In this document: piece after piece, positions 1 through 10,690 of the stretch
How the letters are laid out: every line of letters begins with the position of its first letter
Position numbering within the stretch: position 1 is the stretch's first letter
NCBI GenBank assembly: GCA_963576565.1
Contig: OY755039.1
Span: 87,253,207 to 87,317,206 of the forward strand
Direction of reading: 5' to 3'
From: Aspidapion aeneum
Lineage: Eukaryota; Arthropoda; Insecta; Coleoptera; Brentidae
DNA length: 64,000 nucleotides
Notes under the pieces: generated by a model
Told to the model about the DNA's origin: nothing
The model's database searches: none
The model's input: the letters and a program-made list of their open reading frames with translations, nothing else
Position numbers and translations under genes: made by a program

Positions 1-352
1 CCATTGCATTAAAATCATTAGTGTATTTTTTTGTGCCTCGGTATATACTTAAGCAGGATTTTAAACGGAATATTATTTTATTTATTAAATAATTATTAAT
101 ATCAAGCCTACTATAATAAACAACTTTAAGTTTGATTTACTATTTGTCAATTTGTCAATTTTAACTGAGAGCGCCATGCTTAAGAAATTTTATATTTTTT
201 TTAATAAATAATAAAATATAAATTTTTTTAATAATTAAAATTTTTTTGAAAACAATAAAAAAATACTTGCAATTATAAATTATACGTACTTACCATTTTT
301 AAAAAAACTAATACGAAGAGGTTTTTGTTCCTCATTAAAAACATAGCCCTAC
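1..352. other. AT-rich flank, no gene seen
   Basis: This is AT-rich sequence with several poly(A) and poly(T) runs and no supported coding region or recognised repeat. It ends at the target-site duplication of the BEL/Pao insertion. Confidence 0.6.
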
Positions 353-357
353 ACAGT

Positions 358-828
358 TGTTAGTTCCCGCTAAATTTCGCGGTTGTTTTTAAATTTTAAA
401 ACCACACAATTGGATGAAGGACAGAGTACATTTTTCGCGCATTTGACATGCGCACCAAGAATCAGAGAGATCCTTTCTACCGCCTCGAAAAAAATGGCGT
501 GTTAATTACTTTCTCCAACTATTACAAATTTCTACACTTGAAAGTGCTCGATTTTGGTGTACTGAAGCATTGAACTAGAAACTTCAGCCCTTCAGCTACG
601 TGGTGCCATCATTAGATCCAATCAGGGGCCCCTGGAACGTGGAGAAATTGGCTGCAAACTGGTGAGTACTTTGTTTCTGATTTCCGATGTGTGGGTACCA
701 GCAATTAACCTATGGACCTTTAATTATTTCGTGATTTCGTATCAATATAATTATGTTTGTTCGCGCTTTCATTTAATAAAATATATACAGTCCATTGCAG
801 TTATCGTTTTTCTAACTGCGGGCAAACA
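358..828 (+). repeat. BEL/Pao 5' LTR
   Basis: The LTR is 471 bp, starts TGTTAG and ends AAACA. It carries an AATAAA polyadenylation signal at 775-780, about 50 bp before its end. It matches 12277-12747 over its full length without gaps and also the solo LTR at 15171-15640. The short open frame inside it (662-853) is not a gene. Confidence 0.92.
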
Positions 829-1055
829 TAAAGTGTTCCTCCGAACCGAATAAATAAATTTACTCCATACGACGGTATTTTAAGGCAGCCATTTTCGCAT
901 TTTCACCGCGACCACACGGCCTTGAATTTTGCCAATCGTATTGAACCGTAGATTTTGGTTCGACCTTCGTTTTTCGGCGCAATTCACCTGTTTTCGGTCC
1001 GCTGCTATGGTAACGCAGGGTCTACCGCGTGGTCACTTCAGTAAACAAAAATCGA
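829..1055 (+). other. BEL/Pao leader, 5' part
   Basis: Untranslated leader between the 5' LTR and the LINE insertion point. The leader resumes at 6696 after the nested insertion and reaches the gag ATG at 6875. No obvious tRNA-complementary primer site was recognised at its start. Confidence 0.6.
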
Positions 1056-1067
1056 GAATCAATCAAA
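1056..1067. repeat. 12-bp target-site duplication of nested LINE, left copy
   Basis: GAATCAATCAAA occurs here and again at 6684-6695, exactly at the two edges of the minus-strand LINE insertion. This proves that the LINE inserted into the BEL/Pao leader. Confidence 0.88.
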
Positions 1068-1158
1068 GTAGTAGTAGTAGTGGGGGGGGGGGGGTTGACC
1101 CGCAGGTCTGACAAGTAGGCCAGAGTAGGCCCTTTTTGCCATGCCCCAAGTCTGTCCC

Positions 1159-3005
1159 TTAACCCACTATCTGCACTTCCCTTTGATGGTCGGGTAACTC
1201 ATTGGGCCTTCCTGTTCTCTTTACAAAGTCCAGTAAGTCTGCCCATTTGAGCATGTGCAGTTCTTCCTCGCTCAGAGTTGGCGCTCTGAGTGCCTGTTGT
1301 CTCATCCTTGCGTAGGCCTCGCATTCTGCCACGAGGTGTCTTGATGTCTCTTCTTCCTGTCCACAGGCTGGGCAGGTAGGGTCATTCTCGACTCCTATAC
1401 GTGTCATGTGCTTCCTCAACCGGTTATGTCCGGTTAGAGTACCTATCAGCAGTCCGAGGTCTTTTCGTGTCCGTCCCAGCATCCATCTAATTCTGGTCGC
1501 TTTTGGACGGTCTACGAATTCTCTGGTCTGTCTGCAACCCGTTCCTGTTTCCCAGGAGTATAATAGCGCGTCCTGGGCCCATTTGTTGAGTCCGCTTTGC
1601 ACTTGTCTTTTTGTCACGCCCAAAAGTGGCTCCGCTCCTACATAGGCGGTTCCTGCCCCGAGTCGTGCGAGTTCGTCCGCCTTCTCGTTGCCTGGTAGTG
1701 GAATCCAAACCAGCGTCACCCGTTTGCCATCGCTTAGGGTCTCCAGCGCCTCTGCGCATTTTTCCACCAAGCCGTCAGCAATCTTGAGTGCGTTTAGCGC
1801 CTTCAGGGTGGCTTGACTGTCCGAGCATATATATATAAGCTCCTCTTCGCTGTTCCGAACCTCTTCTAGGGTTGCCGCCATTATTATGGCGTAGACTTCT
1901 GCTTGAAAAACAGTAGCCTGCTCACCGAGCGAGTAGCTCTTCTGAACTTCTAGTTTTTCCACGTATACTCCCGCTCCTGTGGTTTGCCTCTCTAATAGTT
2001 TGGATCCATCAGTGTAGCAAACTAAAGCGCTCTCCTCAAACATCATTTCGTCTCTCTGCCACGCTTGCCTGTCTGGGATGTGGATTTTGTACCTCTTCTC
2101 GAGCCTCCAAGGTGCGTGTGCTCTGCTGACCGTCAATGACGTGAGGAGGATTTCTCTAATTGTCAGCTCTTCTATAGCTAGATGACCAGCTGTTTCCCCT
2201 CTTCCTCTCCACTGACCCGTGTCCCTTAGACGTAGGTAGGTCCCCATCGCCTCCCTCTTGATCCAAGTTGGTAGCGATGGTAGTCCCAGAATTGTCTCTA
2301 GGGCCAGGATCGGGGTAGTTCTCATAGCTCCGGATATCCCTCTACACATCAGCCCCTGTAGGCTTCTGAGTTTTAGGGATGTGGTCGTTTTCTCAACTGC
2401 CGGCCACCAGACTATGGATCCGTATTGGATCCTCGGTCTCAGTATTGCCGTGTACATCCAGTGGAGGGTCCTGGGGGATAGTCCCCAGGTCCTGCCGACT
2501 ACCCGTCGTAGCTGCCACATTGTTGCCTGGACCTTTACGATCATATTGGTAACATGTGGCGTCCAGGTGAGTCCGCTATCAAGAATGACACCCAGGTACT
2601 TCAGCATTGGTACTAAAGCTAGGGGTCTTCCGTACATCACGGGTGCTCTAAAACCTTCGATTTTTCTCTTTCTGGTGAACAGTATCATCTCTGTTTTACC
2701 TGGGTTAACAGAGAGTCCATTTTCTTGGCACCAGTCTTCTATGATGCGAACAGCCATTTGCATTCTACTGCAGACAACGTTAAGGAAGCGACCAACCACT
2801 TCCACCACGCCATCATCTGCATAGGCATAGGCGTCGAATCCGTTCTCTGACAAGCGCTTCAGTAGGGTGTCCATAATCAGGCACCACAGGTGGGGCGACA
2901 GGCAACTGCCTTGTGGGCACCCTCCCGTGACCCTAATTCTGACCGTTGACTCCCCCAATGTAGCTTGTATTGCTCGTTGATTTAGTGCAGATCTTACCCA
3001 TTCAA
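1159..3005 (-). pseudogene. I/R1-group LINE RT C-terminal part, RNase H and zinc knuckle
   Basis: An open minus-strand frame encoding about 610 residues from the LINE junction. In order it shows the RT motif GGCPQGSCLSP, the catalytic YADD box (AYADDGVV), thumb and linker, then an RNase H domain with TDGSK, QAEVYAI and CSDSQA carrying three acidic active-site residues. The final NEKADELA motif follows WIPLP directly, so the usual GHxG segment with its histidine is missing. A CPACGQEEETSRHLVAEC knuckle follows near the end. In life this protein reverse-transcribes the LINE RNA at nicked target DNA. The frame rejoins the RT fragment at 6353-6683 in phase once the inserted CR1-like element is ignored. 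It is interrupted and truncated, so it is a pseudogene. The precise clade (R1, Loa or I) is uncertain. Confidence 0.85.
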
Positions 3006-3058
3006 TTTTTTTTTTTTTTTTTTTTTTACGGTTAAGCGCACTCGCAAGGAGATCCCTA

Positions 3059-5935
3059 TCACGCTCGAGAAGCGGCCAGTGCGCGGAAATGTTGGTGTGT
3101 GTTGGTTTTAAAACGGTTCAGGTTGTAACCTGCAGGGAAAACTGTCGCAGGGAGTTTATTCCACAGCGATGCTGTTCTCCAGAGATATGAATTCTGATAT
3201 AATGAGGTTCTTGGTGCCTCTATTTTGACAGTAAATTGATGGTTACCGTCTGTTTGACGTGTTCGCCTAGTAGGTGCTACTCCCGGGGGGATCATACGTG
3301 CCAACTCTTCAGAGCATTTTCCGTGATAATACCTGTAGAAGAGAGATAGATCGCCTACAGTTCTTCGATGTTCGAGACTATCCAAACTACGGGTAAGTGC
3401 GGGGTCATTGATCAGCTTGATAGCTCGTTTTTGCACGGTGTTCAAAAGCATTAAGGTATGTTTGGGTGCCGCACTCCATATATGTGAGCAGTACTCCATA
3501 GTTGGTCGAATCTGGGCTTTGTAGAGTGTCAGCAGTTGGCTTGGTGTATACAGATGTCTTGTACGAAATAGCACCCCAAGCTTTTGGGACGCCCTTTTAG
3601 CTATATCTGCCACGTGACTGTGCCAAGACATGTTGGTCTCTGCAGTGACTCCTAAGATGTTCAACTGGCTCTGCAATGTGACAGCACTTCCAGATAGCAT
3701 GATGTTTGGCTCACCGGTGCTGGTCTTTTTGAAAACAGGGCTGCTTGGGTTTTCTGCGCGTTGAACTGTACAAGGTTTTTGTTGCCCCAGTCCTCTATTA
3801 TCTCCAGGTCGTTATTTATCTGCGATATTTGAGTTTGTCTAAGATGATGGAATTCACGTACGGATAGACACTGAGTGGGTGGTATGACTGAGGAGACTAC
3901 ATTGCCATCATCTGCAAAGCAATAAAGTGGATTTACTGTTTTATCTATGAGGTCATTTATGTAAATCAGAAAAAGTGTTGGCGAGAGGATTGCTCCCTGT
4001 GGCACACCAGCATTTATTTGGTAAGAGTTGGAGTTCCGGCCATCCAGTGCAACATAAATGGATCTATCCTTAAGGTAACTTTCAAACCAAGTGCAAAGTT
4101 TCGGCGACAATCCCATTGCTTTAAGCTTGTTGAGCAGATTTTCATGCCAGACTTTATCGAATGCTTTTGATATATCTAAGGCAATTGTTCTTGTTTCGCC
4201 CCGTAACTCAATCGCTTTTTGCCATAGATGAGTGACGTATGTAAGTAAATCGCCAGTTGACCTATATTTTCGAAATCCGTATTGCTTGTCGTTGATAAGT
4301 TTGTACTTTTCCAAGTACTTGGTTAGGTGATTGTTCACAACTCTTTCCATTACTTTTGATATCACCGGAAGTAGAGCAATTGGTCTATAGTTTATCTGTC
4401 TTTTTTCCTTTCTTTGGAATAGGTTGTACTGCGGCAGACTTCCATGATGATGGATATACTCCTTGCCTGTAAGATAAATTGAATAATTTAGCGAAAGTTG
4501 GGGTGAGTTCGTTAGCACAATTTTTGAGTACTATCGCGGGAATGCCATCTGGACCCATTGCTTTGTTTGTATCCAACTTTTTAAGGGATTTTCGTATTTC
4601 TCTGTGACAAAAGGGTACCTCTGGCATACTGTGGGAAACCCTTTCAATGAACGGTGGAGTTTTTCCATTTGGCACTGTTAGATTTGAGTTGGAGGAAAAG
4701 ATTTTGGCCAGCATATTGGCTTTTTCCTCTGATGTTGTGGCTGAGTGAGTATTTTTATCTGTAAGTGGTGGTATGGATGACTTGGTGAAGTTTGATCCAA
4801 CGGCTTTTGCAAGAGACCAAAAGGACCTAGAACTACTTGGACAATTCAGCAACCTGTTTTTTATTCTTTGATTGTATGTTTCTTTGGCGGCGTCAATAAT
4901 AATTTTGCAACTATTTCTGGCTTCTATAAATTCTGTGTGGTTTTGAGCGGTTTGTTGTCGTTTCCAAAGGTTATATGCTCTGTGTTTTCTCTGTACAGCC
5001 GTTTGACACTGGCTGTTGAACCAAGGTTTTGCATTAGCTCTGCGTTTTATTGTATGTGGGATATATGCATCCATTCCAGATAAGATTACTTTTGTTATTT
5101 CATTACAGCAAATAGTGGGATCAGCTGTTATAAAGCAAACTTCTTGCCATGGAAAATCCAGGTAGAACTGCTTAAGGTCATTCCATTTTGCCGATTTATA
5201 GTGCCACATTTTACGAGGAAGTGATTGTTGGCTTGGTGGTATGAGCATTTCGCACTTTGTTATTATAAGTTTATGATCGGATGAACCAAGTGGGGGATCT
5301 ACTTGAATTGTGTACGAGTCAGGATTTGTAGTTAGAAACAAGTCTAAAAGCGCTGCAAATTCACCCCTTTCTGAGATACGGGTAGGTTCATCGACAAGCT
5401 GCGTTAGACCACAACTTATGGCAAAAGCTTCTGCTTCCCTGCCTTCATTATCTGTTTTGTTGTGGTGTTTTAGCCAGGGTATATTGTGGACGTTGAAATC
5501 GCCTAAAAAAACAATTTCCGCATGTGGATAGTTAGACTGTATATTATCACAGTTTTCGGATAATGTCGCAAAAAAGTTTTGATACTCGGTGTTACTTGGC
5601 GGTCGGTAGAGGCAGCAAATGAACTTGGTCGATGACTTTGAGGTGAATTTCAGCCATATGATATCGAGGTTCGCTGGTTCTAGCTTCTCCTCTCGATGAC
5701 ATGAAAGGTCATTTTTAATGTACACACAGATCCCAAAATTATGTCGAAATCGGTGGTGTAGGTCATAGCCGGGATAAAGATAGTTCACAATAGGTGTTGC
5801 AGAACTGATTTTAGTTTCAGTGAGAACAAGGATGTCAGGTCTTTGTTCTTCAAGATGTTGGTGAACTGAATTCATGTTGGTACTTAATCCTCTTATATTG
5901 CTAAAATCAATTCTGAGTTGAGTTTTTGGTCTTCT
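3059..5935 (-). pseudogene. CR1/jockey-like LINE polyprotein: APE endonuclease and RT
   Basis: Read right to left, the minus strand encodes an AP-like endonuclease (TETKI, YRPPS, LGDFNVH and SSDHK blocks, about 5875-5230) and then a linker. The RT follows with MGPDGIPA, NYRPIALLP, LDISKAFDKVWH, AGVPQGAILSP and the FADDG box. A C-terminal region has YKAQIRPTMEYCSHIW and a SYLWRTASLWNKLP block typical of CR1/jockey-type elements. It lies in three frames: 5875-4385, 4518-3661 and 3700-3059. The first break is a 5-bp deletion compared with copy 2, which is open there. The second break lies at an A-run (plus-strand ~3728-3735) and is shared with copy 2. The nick-and-prime machinery is recognisable but this copy cannot make one protein without frameshifting. 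Confidence 0.87.
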
Positions 5936-5997
5936 TTTAATATCTTTGCATGAAGGACTCCCAGGATCACCCGACGCCCGGAGATCCGAGTGGTCGG

Positions 5998-6175
5998 GTT
6001 CGGTTCGGTTCGGTTCGGTTCGGTTCGGTTCGGTTCGGTTCGGTTCGGTTCGGTTCGGTTCGGTTCGGTTCGGTTCGGTTCGGTTCGGTTCGGTTCGGTT
6101 CGGTTCGGTTCGGTTCGGTTCGGTTCGGTTCGGTTCGGTTCGGTTCGGTTCGGTTCGGTTCGGTTCGGTTCGGTT
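5998..6175. repeat. (CGGTT)35 pentanucleotide array
   Basis: An uninterrupted run of CGGTT (CCGAA or AACCG on the other strand), 35 perfect units from 6001 to 6175. It lies within the 5' coding part of LINE copy 1. Copy 2 has three bases at the same place (near 61313-61316), so this is a copy-specific expansion. The insert length (175 nt between matching flanks) is not a multiple of three and shifts the LINE frame. The unit has no stop codon in any frame, which explains long open frames on both strands. Confidence 0.95.
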
Positions 6176-6352
6176 TACCTCCGGAATATTTTGATCCTGG
6201 AAGCACCATCATACTATCTGTTACTCATTGTTGGAACCGGACTGCCAGCGCAGTAGCGGAACGTGGTGATACCACTTAGCGCTACTCACTTCTGGCATGG
6301 TGGTATCTCACCGGTCGACGCCCAATGAGTAAAAAGCGTCTACCACCTAGTT

Positions 6353-6683
6353 ATAATGGGGGTTTCTGCCCCCTCTCTTGAAGGGCGGATGTTATCATCT
6401 GCACTTTGGCCTTGTCGAAAGCCCCTTCTATGTCAAAGAACACCGCAAGTGCGTATTGCTTGAATTGAAGAGCCTTCTCTGCCTTATGCACTACTGCATG
6501 TATGGCCGAGTCAGTTGACTTGCCCTCCATGCAGGCATGCTGATTTCTGTGGAATGGGTTGTTTGCCAAGACTCCTCCTAGAAGGTGTCGGTCAACCCTC
6601 TTCTCCATTGCCTTCATCATAAAAGATGTCAGACTTATGGGCCGGTAGGATTTGGCTGCTGTGTAGTCTCTTTTCCCCGCCTT
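6353..6683 (-). pseudogene. I/R1-group LINE RT, N-terminal fragment
   Basis: About 110 residues of RT upstream of the inserted CR1-like LINE. It contains SYRPISLTSFMMKAMEK (motif 1 region), NQHACMEGKSTDSAIH and the catalytic-aspartate motif AVFFDIEGAFDK, ending at KPPL where the inserted element begins. The frame continues into 3005-1159 on the other side of the insertion. The element starts inside this domain at 6683, next to the right copy of the 12-bp duplication. Confidence 0.85.
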
Positions 6684-6695
6684 GAATCAATCAAA
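6684..6695. repeat. 12-bp target-site duplication of nested LINE, right copy
   Basis: Second copy of GAATCAATCAAA; see 1056-1067. The BEL/Pao leader resumes directly after it. Confidence 0.88.
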
Positions 6696-6874
6696 ACAAA
6701 CAAACACAATTTCATTAGATTTGTTCCATACCATTTCGATATTAAAACATTTTTCATCAATTGCGATAAATTAGTGCATATTTTCGACAATTCGTCATTT
6801 TTTCTATTTCAGAAGCATTAATTTAGCGTTAATTGTATATTTACCGACAATTTCGTCATTTCAAAGGTAAAATC

Positions 6875-8088
6875 ATGTCTATCAAAAAAGCCGTGCAAAA
6901 AACGCAAGGGTTATGTGTTTTCACAAACCGCGGCAACCGACGCAAAAGCGAGAAACGAGTTTCAAGTGAGGTATTCCGATTTGGATGAAACCTTCGATAA
7001 ATTCATGTTGGCACATAATGATGTCATTATGCTGATAGACGACTCGGACGACGAGGAGTTTAAAACGCAAGATGCGATCCTTTGAGAAGCTCGTAAATAT
7101 TTTTATGCGTGTAAGGGGGTTTACTCTAAAATATTTCCGGTTGAGGCCCCATCCTTTTCGGGATCATATGTTCGACAAAACGAAACTCCAAAACTCAAAG
7201 AGTTAGGTATTCCCATATTTCGAGATGATAAAAAATTATGGCCAAGCTTTTTCGATCTTTTTAATAACATTATAGAACAAAATCAAAGTCTAAGTAAAGT
7301 TCGAAAACTTCAATATTTATTTTCATATCTCGAGGATGAGCCTTTAAAATTGATATCAGGGATTAGCTTATCTGATCCAAATTATAAAATTGCTTACGAC
7401 AAATTAGTCAATAGATATCAAAACAAGCGAGACCTCGCAAATAATGTTTTAAGCACAATTATGAACTCTACATTTAAAAACTAGTCAACTAAAGAATTGC
7501 GTAATTTAATTGACACCTTTTCAGAATCCCTAGAAATTTTAAAATCACTTAGCTTTGACGTTGACAGTTGGGACTTTATTATTTTTTTCATTCTGTTAGA
7601 AAAATTGGATATTCCGACGCGTTCAAATTTCGAAATGAGTCACGTCAATACTAATACCGAAATTCCCACTTTTCAGTCACTTTTTCAATTTCTAGAAAAA
7701 AGATGTAAAGTAGGCACCCAAAAAGGTGCCTACCTATCAAAAATCAAATTCTATGCAAAATCAGTTTGGGCAAAAGCCTACCTATAAATCATCCAATTCG
7801 CCTTTTATAGGACTGGCTGGCACCTCAACTAATTCAAGTACGGGAATAAAATGTTTCCGGTGTAATCAAGGTCACGTGCTTTCGAAATGTCAAACATTTC
7901 TTGACCTCTCACCTATCGATCGCCTATCTTTCGTCAAGCAGAAAAAATTATGTCTAGCGTGTTTTCATCCCTCGCATGGGGTAGACACGTGCAAATCAAA
8001 ATATTCATGCAGGACTTGCAATAGTAAAAGGCACCACACTTTAATAACTCATATCTTAGAAACTAATAAAGAGTCTGGAAGCTAAGAT
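6875..8088 (+). pseudogene. BEL/Pao gag, disrupted
   Basis: The likely gag ATG is at 6875. The frame reaches a stop within about 40 codons, and downstream pieces continue in other frames (7497-7787 and 7726-8085). The 7497 segment has the DUF1759-like region (NLIDTFSESLEILKSL, WDFIIFFILLEKL). The 7726 segment has the Cys/His-rich region of BEL/Pao gag: CFRCNQGHVLSKC, then CLACFHPSHGVDTC and CRTCNSKRHHTLI. These knuckles bind nucleic acid in the particle. Several frameshifts and stops show it is dead. The stop at 8085 is in the same frame as the protease fragment downstream. Confidence 0.82.
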
Positions 8089-8802
8089 ACTAGTCCTGTC
8101 ATTCACACACCACCTGTCAATAATCTTCATGTGTCATTAAATACCTCAGGACCTTCAGGTACCTTTCTTTTATGCACCGTCATAATAGATGTTATGGACG
8201 GTTGCGGAAATTTTTAACCTGTAAGGGCACTGCTTGATTCTGGATCACAGACAGGATTCATCAGTGAAAAGTGTATTCAGCGTCTTAATCTTCCTAGGCG
8301 AAGTTACACCACTGAAATATTCGGATTAAATCAAATGTCTTCTCTTACTTCCAAAGGGCTCGTTCAATGTCACATTAAGCCACAAGGACAGGTCAATCAT
8401 TTACTTAATTTCGAAGCAATTGTTGTTCCACAACTATGTTCCAATATGCCTACATTCACTTTATACGATAATCAGTGGAAACACTTGGAAAACCTTAAAC
8501 TTGCCGACCCATCTTATTTTAAATCTAGACCTGTGGACCTAGTTATTGGTTGCGAGCTATTCGCACAGATATTCAAGGAGGGCAGGGTTCTTGGACAAAT
8601 AGGGCAACCTTCAGCCCTTGAAACCATCTTTGGCTGGATCGTCATGGGAAAAGTGGACGAAGTAGGTAGTCTTACGGAACGAACCAGTTGTTTTTTAACG
8701 AGTCATTCACCTCCTTTGGAGGTCATTATCCCTAGGTTTTGGGAAATCGAACATTTGCCTAAAAAACAAATCTTATCAAAGGAAGAAAAACAAGCGGAAT
8801 GA
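8089..8802 (+). pseudogene. BEL/Pao aspartic protease region (DUF1758-like)
   Basis: The protease active-site block LLDSGSQTGFISEKC is read at about 8225-8270, followed by LNLPRRSYTTEIFG and a 155-codon open stretch (8335-8802). That stretch includes VVPQLCSNMP and VDLVIGCELFAQI, the conserved block before LETIFGWIVMGK. An in-frame stop lies just upstream of the catalytic block (near 8214) and another at 8800 before the RT. This domain would cleave the Gag-Pol polyprotein. Confidence 0.8.
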
Positions 8803-8811
8803 ATTTTTACT

Positions 8812-9937
8812 GTGAGTGTCGTACGGAAACCGAGCGGTAAATTCATGGTAGATCTTCCGTTTAAAGATAAAATAAACCCTGACCAAGAAAATACTTATCC
8901 GCAAGCTTATCGTAGATTTTTACTTCTAGAAAATAGATTACTCAAAAATCCTGATGTGTACACTGCCTATTCTAGTTTCATGCAAGACTATATCGATTCT
9001 AATCACATGAGTCTAGTTTTATCTAGTCAACCAAAAGTCGACGTATCATGTTTTTTGGCACATCATTGCGTACTAAAGCCGGAAAGCTTAAGTACAAAAT
9101 TAAGGGTAGTCTGGGATTGTTCGGCAATCACCCCAAAGAATATTAGTCTCAATGACACGTTGTTATCTGGACCGAAACTTCAAAAGCATATTGCTTCTTT
9201 ATTCCTTACGTTTCGTCTTAATCCTATTTCCTACATTGCTGATATCAAACAGATGTTCCGTCAAGTCCTTATCAATCCTTATCACCGTCCTTATCAAAGG
9301 ATATTGTGGAGGTTTTCTCCACAGGACCCGCTTTCAGTGTGGGAACTTTCTACTGTCACTTTTGGCATGACATGCTCACCTTTTCTAGCCATGCGTACCT
9401 TAAATGAGCTGGCAGAGAGAGAAAGAACGTTTTCCAATGGCTAGTACTGTTCTAAAAACGTCAATTTACATCGACGATATCCTGGGAACTAGCCCTTCGC
9501 TTTCTGAAGCCCTTTCCCTACAGATGGAACTCAATGATTTGTTGAAGTCGGGAGGATTTGAACTTAAAAAATGGGCAAGCAATTGTCCTGAGTTATTGGC
9601 AACATTGCCAGAATCCGATCGTCAAATGCCTCTCTCTTTTGACAAGGATGAACCACACTTTATCAAAGTTTTAGGACTTCAATGGCATCCAAAAAACAAC
9701 ATTTTTTCTTATCAATGCCGAATGAAGGACAAACCCCCAACTAAACGTTCTATTTTATCTATCATAGGAACAATCTTCGATCCCTTAGGTTTTCTTTGTC
9801 ACTTGTTGCTACAAGCAAAATTTATTTTGCAACAGTTGTGGATATCGAAAATAGGCTGGGACGAAGAACCAGATTCTTCTATCATCGTCTCTTGGAACAA
9901 AATACGTTCTGAATTCCCGCTTCTTTCCAATTTTTAA
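8812..9937 (+). pseudogene. BEL/Pao reverse transcriptase
   Basis: 8812-9444 encodes the RT N-terminal half: HHCVLKPESLSTKLRVVWDC, SLNDTLLSGPKLQ and the catalytic-aspartate motif YIADIKQMFRQV. A one-base shift moves the reading to 9404-9937, which holds the catalytic YIDD box (SIYIDDILGTS) and FELKKWASNCPEL. The thumb KPPTKRSILSIIGTIFDPLGFL follows, diagnostic of BEL/Pao. A stop at about 9937 precedes the RNase H. Confidence 0.88.
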
Positions 9938-10690
9938 TTACCCCGACAAATCAAACTGTCTAAAACTAATACCTGTCAATTCATCGGCTTCTGTGACGCT
10001 TCAATTCGGCTACGCAGGCGTCGTATATTTTCGTGTAGAAGAGGAAAACAATATACCTGTTTCTCTCATATCTGCAAAATCTAGGGTCGCGCCTATAAAG
10101 TCACAAACATTGGCTAGGCTAGAACTCCTAGGCGCATTTCTTTTAAGCGAATTAATTGATTTCGTCTTATCTAGCTATGAAGGAAAAATAACTTTTACAA
10201 ATATCGTTACTTTCTGCGATTCGCAAGTCGTATTGCACTGGCTTTCATCCCCTCCGAATCGCTGGCAAACCTTTGTTGGAAATCGAGTCAGTAGGATCCA
10301 AGAAATCATTCCCTTAAACTCATGGCGCTACATTCCTTCTGCTTTAAATGCAGCCGATATTGCGTCACGAGGGGCCAACCCTTCACAGCTCAAGTCACAT
10401 GACATGTGGTGGAACGCACTGTCGTTTTTGTGGTCTCCTGAAAACGAATGGCCCGATTTTCATAAATCAAAAATGCCGATTGATTTCGGAGATATTAATC
10501 TGGAGGAAAAGCCAAAGGTCTGTTGCAATGCGATAATTGACGTTAACTTCTTAGATCAGCTTCTTATCAAATATTTATCTATATCAAAAATTCAACGTAT
10601 CATTTGTTATGTCCTTCGGATAGTTAACCTTTTTCAAAACCATTCCTATCAAAAACCCACTAATCCACCGGACCAAAAAATTATTTTTGA
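9938..10690 (+). pseudogene. BEL/Pao RNase H-like region
   Basis: The open segment 9993-10931 covers the Pao-type RNase H. It includes GYAGVVYFRVEEEN, LISAKSRVAPIKSQTLARLE (acidic residue of the catalytic set), VTFCDSQVVLHWL (catalytic Asp) and RYIPSALNAADIASRGANP (final Asp). WWNALSFLWSPENEWP follows, a conserved block just after the domain. The motif before the first acidic residue lies in another frame upstream, so the domain is broken at its start. Confidence 0.82.

Larger units (their letters stand above)
3006..6352 (-). mobile_element. CR1/jockey-like LINE, copy 1
   Basis: A 3.35-kb minus-strand non-LTR element that interrupts the I/R1-group RT. It has a 22-nt poly(A) tail (plus-strand T run 3006-3027), an APE-type endonuclease and an RT with a FADDG catalytic box. 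The target duplication is absent or at most a couple of bases. A near-identical copy lies at 58361-61492 and shares both ends, so the element ends are well defined: poly(A) at one side and the shared CTACCACCTA edge at the other. Copy 1 differs by a 5-bp deletion near 4400 and by a 175-bp CGGTT expansion (5999-6173). Confidence 0.88.
1068..6683 (-). mobile_element. I/R1-group LINE, 5'-truncated, inserted in BEL/Pao
   Basis: A minus-strand non-LTR retrotransposon with a 12-bp target duplication on both sides. Its 3' end (plus-strand 1068-1094) is a short ACT/TAC trinucleotide tail next to a C-run, like the short-repeat tails of I-type elements. The 5' end at 6683 falls inside the reverse transcriptase, so it was truncated on insertion. 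Only RT, RNase H and a CCHC-type knuckle remain. A CR1/jockey-like LINE (3006-6352) later inserted inside the RT. Confidence 0.87.

Noticed and set aside
2258..2824. 188-codon plus-strand open frame
   Set aside because: It lies antisense to the well-supported LINE RT frame and has no domain signature.
5946..6279. Long Phe-Gly-Ser-Val-Arg and Asn-Arg-Thr-Glu-Pro repeat proteins on both strands
   Set aside because: They are translations of the CGGTT pentanucleotide array, which has no stop codon in any frame.
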